Position numbers and translations under genes: made by a program
Source of the DNA: Sphingomonas sp. SORGH_AS_0879
GTDB lineage: Bacteria > Pseudomonadota > Alphaproteobacteria > Sphingomonadales > Sphingomonadaceae
Direction of reading: 5' to 3'
DNA length: 64,000 bases
Assembly: GCF_030819175.1 (NCBI RefSeq)
Contig: NZ_JAUTBJ010000002.1
Location: 382,001 to 446,000 of the forward strand
Notes under the pieces: generated by a model
Databases searched by the model: none
What the model saw: only the letters and a program-made list of their open reading frames with translations
Told to the model about the DNA's origin: nothing
Shown here: in pieces, positions 59,402 through 64,000 of the stretch
How the letters are laid out: the number at the start of each line of letters is the position of its first letter
Position numbering within the stretch: the stretch's first letter is position 1

Positions 59402-61615
59402 ATGGAGTTCAGCAGGCGCAACATACTCATTGGCGGGGGTGCCGGGGCCGGGTTGCTCGTCGCCTGGAGCCTGTGGCCGCGTGCTTATGGGCCCAATCTG
59501 ACCGTCAATCCGGGCGAGCAGGCGTTCGGCGCATGGCTGAAGATCGGGCGCGACGGGATCGTCACTGTCGCGGTGCCGCAGGCCGAGCATGGCCAGGGCG
59601 TCGTCACCGCACTGGCCCAGGTCGTTGCCGACGAACTGGGCGCGGACTGGCGGACGGTCGCGGTCGAGCCCGCCCCGATCAATCCGCTCTACGCCAATCC
59701 GGTCGGCGTCGATTCGCTGTTCGAGGGGGCGTTCGACCGGATGCCGGAGGCTTTGCGCACCGGATGGCTGCGGCGCGACACGGTGATGCTGACCGGCGGC
59801 TCCAGCACGATCCGGATGTTCGAGGGGCCCGCCCGTGCCGCCGCCGCCACCGCGCGCGCGTTGATGGCGCAGGCCGCCGCGCGCCGATGGGGCGTGGACT
59901 GGACCGAGTGCGAGGCGAAGGACGGCTTCATCACGGATGGGCGGCGGCGGTTGCGCTTCGCCGAACTGGCCGAAGCGGCGGTAAGCGAGACGGTGCCCGA
60001 ACCCCTGCCGCTGGGCAGCGGGGGCGCGGGGCGGCTGGCGGGGACGGATCTGCCCCGGCTCGACTCGCCCGCCAAGATCGACGGCTCGGCCAATTTCACC
60101 GCCGATATCCGCCTGCCCGAGATGGTGCATGTCGCGATCCGCCACGCGCCGCTGGGTGAGGTGCGGGCGATCCGGCTGGACCGCGATGCCGCGATGAAGG
60201 TCACCGGCGTCGTCGATGTGATCGAGGGCGACGAATGGGTCGCGGTCGCCGCCGCGAGCTGGTGGATCGCGCAGAAGGGGTTGGACGCGGCGGCTCCGCA
60301 GGCCGTGAGCCGGGGGCCGGGCGTCGACAGCGCCGGAATCGCGCAGGGCCTCGACCATGCATTGGGCGAGGAGGGGCGGCTGGCCTTTGCGCGCGGAGAC
60401 GTGGCCGAGGCGCTGGAGGGCGGCGGGCTGGTCGAGGCGCGGTATCGGATCGGCGTCGGGGTCCATGCCGCGATCGAGCCGCGCGCGGCGGTGGCGGCGT
60501 GGCGTGACGGTGGGCTGGAACTTTGGGTGCCGACCCAGGTGCCCGCACAGGTCCGCGCGCTGGCGGCGGAGGCGGTGGGGATCGCGCCGGACCGGGTGAT
60601 CGTCCACCCCATGCCGATCGGCGGCTCCTTCGGCGTCGCGCTGGAGTCCGAGGCGGCGGTGCAGGCCGCGACGATCGCCGCGAAGCTGAAGCGCCCGGTC
60701 AATCTGCAATGGTCGCGCGCCGACGATCTGCGCCGGGACGCCTTTCGCGCGCCCGCGCTCGCCCGGCTGACCGCGCGGGTGGACCAGGGGCGGATCACCG
60801 GCTGGCGCAGCCGGATCGCGACGCCGTCGACCGGCCCCGATCTCGCGCGGCGGGTGATGCCGGGCGGACCGGCGCGCTGGGGAATGCGGGGAGCGGGACG
60901 GGGCGACGCCTATGCCATGGGCGGCGCGGTGCCGCCCTATGTGATTCCCGCGCTGGCGGTGCAGCATCATGTCGCGGACCTGCCCATCCCGACCGGGCAT
61001 GTCCGGGGCGGCACCCATGTCGCCAATGTCTTTGCCCGCGAATCCTTCATCGACGAACTCGCCGCGCGGGCGGGAGCCGATCCGCTGGCGTGGCGGATCG
61101 GGATGCTGGGCGGGGAGCCCCTTCTGGCGCGTTGCCTGTCCACCGCCGCCTCTTTGGGCGGGTGGGAAGGCGGGGGTGCGGGCAGCGGGCAGGGTGTCGC
61201 GGCGCACGGCTTTCGCGGCAGCCATGTCGCGGTGCTCGCCGAGGCGCATCGGGGCGAGGGCGGCCGGCCGGTGGTCGACCGGCTGGTCGCCGCCGTCGAT
61301 TGCGGGCGGGTGGTGAACCCCGATCTGGTCCGCCAGCAGATCGAGGGGGGATTGCTGTTCGGGCTCGCCCATCTGTTCGGCGCGGATATCGGCTTTGCGC
61401 GCGGACTGGCCGAGCCGGTGCGGCTGGGCGCGCTCCGGCTGCCGCGTCTGGCGGATACGCCCGACATCACGGTCGAACTCATCGCCTCCGACGAAGCGCC
61501 GGGCGGGGTGGGGGAGGTGGCGGTGCCGCCGGTCGCGCCCGCCATCGCCAATGCGCTCGCCACCCTGCCCGGCTTCCCACGGATACGAAGCCTGCCGATG
61601 GAGTTGTCCGCCTGA
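59402..61615 (+). CDS. Molybdopterin-binding large subunit of an isoquinoline 1-oxidoreductase-type dehydrogenase
   Basis: A 737-residue protein of the xanthine-dehydrogenase superfamily, IorB type. The N-terminus has SRRN and a hydrophobic stretch (about 5-25), a Tat-like signal for the periplasm. Motifs include AVPQAEHGQGVVTALAQVVA near residue 57, HPMPIGGSFGVALESEAAVQ near 402, and GGVGEVAVPPVAPAIANAL near 700, where the Glu of GxGE is the catalytic base. The partner 2Fe-2S subunit (IorA) is not adjacent. The ATG at 59402 is taken over a GTG one codon earlier. It overlaps hemH (TGATG). Substrate unknown; aldehyde or N-heterocycle are options. Confidence 0.85.
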   Translation: MEFSRRNILIGGGAGAGLLVAWSLWPRAYGPNLTVNPGEQAFGAWLKIGRDGIVTVAVPQAEHGQGVVTALAQVVADELGADWRTVAVEPAPINPLYANPVGVDSLFEGAFDRMPEALRTGWLRRDTVMLTGGSSTIRMFEGPARAAAATARALMAQAAARRWGVDWTECEAKDGFITDGRRRLRFAELAEAAVSETVPEPLPLGSGGAGRLAGTDLPRLDSPAKIDGSANFTADIRLPEMVHVAIRHAPLGEVRAIRLDRDAAMKVTGVVDVIEGDEWVAVAAASWWIAQKGLDAAAPQAVSRGPGVDSAGIAQGLDHALGEEGRLAFARGDVAEALEGGGLVEARYRIGVGVHAAIEPRAAVAAWRDGGLELWVPTQVPAQVRALAAEAVGIAPDRVIVHPMPIGGSFGVALESEAAVQAATIAAKLKRPVNLQWSRADDLRRDAFRAPALARLTARVDQGRITGWRSRIATPSTGPDLARRVMPGGPARWGMRGAGRGDAYAMGGAVPPYVIPALAVQHHVADLPIPTGHVRGGTHVANVFARESFIDELAARAGADPLAWRIGMLGGEPLLARCLSTAASLGGWEGGGAGSGQGVAAHGFRGSHVAVLAEAHRGEGGRPVVDRLVAAVDCGRVVNPDLVRQQIEGGLLFGLAHLFGADIGFARGLAEPVRLGALRLPRLADTPDITVELIASDEAPGGVGEVAVPPVAPAIANALATLPGFPRIRSLPMELSA

Positions 61616-62628
61616 TGCTGCCCCCCGATCATGTCCCCGTGCCGCGCCCGAAGATCGGCGTGCTCCTGATGAACCTGGGCACGCCCGACGCGCCCGAGCC
61701 GCGCGCGGTGAAGCGCTATCTGCGCGAATTCCTGTCCGACCGGCGGGTGATCGAGATTCCGGCGCTGCTCTGGCAACCGATCCTGCGCGGCATCATCCTG
61801 AACACCCGGCCCAAGAAGTCGGCGCACGCCTATTCGCTGGTATGGTCCGACGACGGCTCGCCGCTGGCGGCGATCACGCGGGCGCAGGCGGTGGCGCTCA
61901 AAGATGCGTTCGGGCCGGGCGTCATGGTCGACTGGGCGATGCGCTATGGCCGCCCCGCCATCGCCGAGCGGGTGCAGGCGATGAAGGATGCGGGATGCGA
62001 GCGAATCCTGCTCGCCCCGCTCTATCCGCAATATTGCGCGGCGACGACCGCGACAGCCAACGATCGCGCCTTCGCGCATCTGGCCACGATGCGCTGGCAG
62101 CCCGCGATCCGGACGTTGCCGCCCTATTATGACGATCCGCTCTATATCGACGCGCTGAAGACCCAGGTGGAGACGCAACTCGCCACGCTGGACTTCGAGC
62201 CCGAGGCGATCGTCGCCAGCTTCCACGGCATGCCGCAGCGGACGCTGGAACTGGGCGACCCCTATCATTGTCATTGCCGCAAGACCGCGCGCCTGCTGGC
62301 GGACGCGATGGCCGACACGCTGAAGGGCCGCGAGTTGCTGGTCGCCTTCCAGTCGCGATTCGGGCGGGCCAAGTGGCTGGAACCCGCGACCGACGTGACG
62401 CTGGAGGCGCTGCCTGCGCGCGGCATCCGCAAGGTGGCGATCCTCGCGCCGGGCTTTTCGGCGGATTGCATCGAGACGCTGGAGGAACTGGCGATCCGGG
62501 GCCGCGAGAGCTTCGAAGGCGCGGGCGGCACCCATTTCGCCTATCTTCCCTGCCTCAACGATAGCGCGGTCGGGGTCGCGATGCTGCGCGGATTGATCGA
62601 ACGCGAGCTTCAGGGCTGGTTGCCGTAA
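61615..62628 (+). CDS. hemH: Ferrochelatase
   Basis: HemH inserts ferrous iron into protoporphyrin IX to make haem. The 337 residues contain GVLLMNLGTPDAPEPRAVKR near residue 16, FHGMPQRTLELGDPYHCHCR near residue 202 (the catalytic His is in SFHGMP), and FQSRFGRAKWLEPATDVTLE near residue 244. Length fits the family. Its start overlaps the preceding stop, so it may be read from the same mRNA as the molybdenum enzyme, an unusual partner for hemH. Confidence 0.96.
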   Translation: MLPPDHVPVPRPKIGVLLMNLGTPDAPEPRAVKRYLREFLSDRRVIEIPALLWQPILRGIILNTRPKKSAHAYSLVWSDDGSPLAAITRAQAVALKDAFGPGVMVDWAMRYGRPAIAERVQAMKDAGCERILLAPLYPQYCAATTATANDRAFAHLATMRWQPAIRTLPPYYDDPLYIDALKTQVETQLATLDFEPEAIVASFHGMPQRTLELGDPYHCHCRKTARLLADAMADTLKGRELLVAFQSRFGRAKWLEPATDVTLEALPARGIRKVAILAPGFSADCIETLEELAIRGRESFEGAGGTHFAYLPCLNDSAVGVAMLRGLIERELQGWLP

Positions 62629-62713
62629 CGTAATATTCCATTTCGGTCCGGCCTGGGCATTGCGGATGGCGCGTGCCCATTTTATGCCACAATCTGAAAA
62701 TGGGAGAGGTTGA

Positions 62714-63436
62714 ATGGCACGGGTCGCGATTGTGACGGGTGGTACGCGCGGTATCGGCGAGGCGATCAGCCTGGCCTTGAAGGAGGCAGGCGTCACCGTC
62801 GCCGCCAATTATGCGGGCAATGACGAACGCGCCCGGGCGTTTTCGGAGCGCACCGGCATCAAGGCCTATAAATGGGACGTCGCCGATCATGACGCGGTCC
62901 AGGCGGGCGTCGCGCAGGTCGCCGAGGAACTGGGGCCGGTCGACATCGTCGTCAACAATGCGGGCATCACCCGTGACGGGACACTGCTCAAGATGACCTA
63001 CCAGATGTGGAAAGAGGTCATGGACACCAACCTTGGCGGTTGCTTCAACATGGCCAAGGCGGCGTTCCCCGGCATGCGCGAGCGCAAATGGGGACGCATC
63101 GTCAATATCGGCTCGATCAACGGCCAGGCTGGCCAATATGGTCAGGTCAATTATGCCGCCGCCAAGTCGGGTATCCATGGCTTCACCAAGGCGCTGGCGC
63201 AGGAGGGCGCGCGATTCGGCGTGACCGTCAACGCGATCGCGCCGGGCTATATCGACACCGACATGGTCGCCGCCGTCCCCGCCGATGTGCTGGAGAAGAT
63301 CGTCGCCAAGATCCCCGTCGGCCGCCTGGGCCAGGCGCATGAGATCGCACGCGGCGTCGCCTTCCTCTGCTCGGACGAGGCGGGCTTCGTGACCGGTTCG
63401 ACCCTGTCGATCAACGGCGGCCAGCATATGTATTAA
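62714..63436 (+). CDS. phaB: Acetoacetyl-CoA reductase (PhaB-type short-chain dehydrogenase)
   Basis: PhaB reduces acetoacetyl-CoA to (R)-3-hydroxybutyryl-CoA with NADPH, for polyhydroxyalkanoate synthesis. The 240 residues have the Rossmann loop TGGTRGIGEA near residue 8, NNAGITRDGTLLKMTYQMWK near residue 81, and the catalytic Ser-Tyr-Lys in IGSINGQAGQYGQVNYAAAK near residue 131. The ending SLSINGGQHMY is characteristic of PhaB. A GGAGAGG ribosome site lies 5 bases before the ATG. No phaA or phaC gene is nearby. Related FabG is the alternative, but the GQ-x-GQ-x-NY form favours PhaB. Confidence 0.93.
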   Translation: MARVAIVTGGTRGIGEAISLALKEAGVTVAANYAGNDERARAFSERTGIKAYKWDVADHDAVQAGVAQVAEELGPVDIVVNNAGITRDGTLLKMTYQMWKEVMDTNLGGCFNMAKAAFPGMRERKWGRIVNIGSINGQAGQYGQVNYAAAKSGIHGFTKALAQEGARFGVTVNAIAPGYIDTDMVAAVPADVLEKIVAKIPVGRLGQAHEIARGVAFLCSDEAGFVTGSTLSINGGQHMY

Positions 63437-63488
63437 AAGCGCGGGCTGGCTTTCCTTCCCTTGCAGGGGAGGAATATCATGCCTTCAA

Positions 63489-63588
63489 CAAGAACGCCGA
63501 CCTCCGGTGGGGGAGATCGGCGTTCCGTCCTCAATACGCTACGCGAGGAAGACTGGGGCGGGTGGGCAGGATACAGGCCCGCCCGCCC
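63489..63588. terminator. Two hairpins between phaB and the convergent glycine-zipper gene
   Basis: A stem GAACGCCGA/TCGGCGTTC (63489-63524) and a stem GGGCGGGTGGGC/GCCCGCCCGCCC (63556-63588) fill the 159-base gap. No strong T-run follows either one. They probably end the two convergent transcripts. Confidence 0.55.
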
Positions 63589-63595
63589 TAACCGT

Positions 63596-63934
63596 TTAGC
63601 GGCAATAGCCGGGGCGGCCGGACCGCTCGATCGCGCGGCCTGCCAGCGCGCCCGCGCCGCCGCCGATCAAAGTGCCCAGCGTCCGGTCGCCGCGCGTGTC
63701 GATGGTGCGACCCAGCAGGCCACCCGCGACCGCGCCGACGATGGTGCCCGTCGTGCCCGAGCGGCGGCACTTGCTGTCGCGATATTCCGCCGCCGCCCCG
63801 TCGCGATAGCCGCGATCATAGCGATCGGCATGATGCGCCCGCCGATACCGGTGCGCGTCCGCGGCGGTGGCGGGCAGGACGGCGCCGCCGAGCATCGCCA
63901 GCGTGGTCGCGGCCAGGGTCAGGGTCTTCATCAT
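63596..63934 (-). CDS. Glycine-zipper 2TM-domain protein
   Basis: A 112-residue secreted or membrane-associated protein with a signal peptide (about 1-25, ending PATAADA), a basic Tyr/Arg/His-rich segment (about 28-50), and a glycine-zipper domain TVGAVAGGLLGRTI-like (TIVGAVAGGLLGRTI near residue 65) and GGGAGALAGRAIERS near residue 92. It resembles SlyB/RickA-type surface 2TM proteins that insert into the outer membrane. Two cysteines (about 56 and 111) may bond. An ATG one codon inside is an alternative start. No linked genes within the window. Confidence 0.8.
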   Translation of the reverse strand: MMKTLTLAATTLAMLGGAVLPATAADAHRYRRAHHADRYDRGYRDGAAAEYRDSKCRRSGTTGTIVGAVAGGLLGRTIDTRGDRTLGTLIGGGAGALAGRAIERSGRPGYCR

Positions 63935-64000
63935 CGTCTCACTCCCGAAACTTCTCGATCGACGGTCCCGTCCGTCGTCGTTGACCCGGTAATGGGCGAT

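Overview
The window is a high-GC chromosomal segment that looks like a Sphingomonas-type alphaproteobacterium (Sphingomonadaceae). The evidence is the conserved blocks argH-lipoprotein-lysA and nrnC-lptC-lptA-lptB-rpoN, an alphaproteobacterial NrnC and MucR, an FlbD-like activator, and REP-like hairpins with the core TGAGCGAAGTCGAAG. I saw no phage, insertion sequence, CRISPR array, tRNA or rRNA. The genus assignment is inferred from gene order and protein style, without a database search.

Layout. 1-4275: amino-acid and metal housekeeping genes (argH partial, lptM-like, lysA, a siroheme-synthase N-terminal protein, corA/zntB), all on the plus strand. 4448-20270 (minus): fliS and fliD, then the basal-body and export operon flhB-fliR-fliQ-fliP-fliO-fliN-fliM-fliL-fliK-fliJ-fliI-fliH-fliG-fliF-fliE, transcribed from the sigma-54 activator gene (flbD-like). 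20474-24738 (plus): four tandem flagellin genes, each with its own sigma-28-type promoter. 24867-32632 (minus): a LolC-like permease, fliA, flhA, a lytic transglycosylase, flgN, flgM, flgA (frameshifted) and a divergent second MotB/MotA-like pair. 32880-43526 (plus): flgBCDEFGHIJKL and the canonical motAB. 43544-50703 (minus): a lipoprotein, mucR, an intergenic small-RNA candidate (plus strand), a small hypothetical gene, rpoN, lptB (frameshifted), lptA, lptC, nrnC. 51002-54231 (plus): a Gly-rich double cold-shock protein and four small regulatory or enzymatic genes. 54262-58949 (minus): a Cys/Met-metabolism PLP enzyme (frameshifted), pgeF, a GNAT, an NDUFAF7-type methyltransferase, lgt. 59402-63934: an orphan molybdenum hydroxylase large subunit, hemH, phaB and a glycine-zipper protein.

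How it works together. Almost a full flagellum is encoded here: switch, MS ring, export gate, rod, hook, P and L rings, filament, cap and stator. The regulators are here too: rpoN, the FlbD/FleQ-like activator, fliA and flgM. Three close matches to the sigma-54 -24/-12 consensus drive flgB, the motA2 operon and the transglycosylase-flhA-fliA operon. Dense TTGCCG/CGGCAA half-sites sit beside them and are the natural candidates for activator binding. Sigma-28-like promoters (TAAA, 15 nt, then GCCGTT-like) precede all four flagellins and fliD. This gives a readable two-tier cascade: FlbD-like protein plus sigma-54, then FliA, with FlgM as brake. No chemotaxis genes lie in the window, and FliM lacks the usual N-terminal CheY-binding motif.

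Caution: three genes (flgA, lptB and the PLP enzyme) each carry a net +1 frameshift at a short repeat. Because lptB is normally essential, sequencing or assembly errors are a serious possibility for all three.
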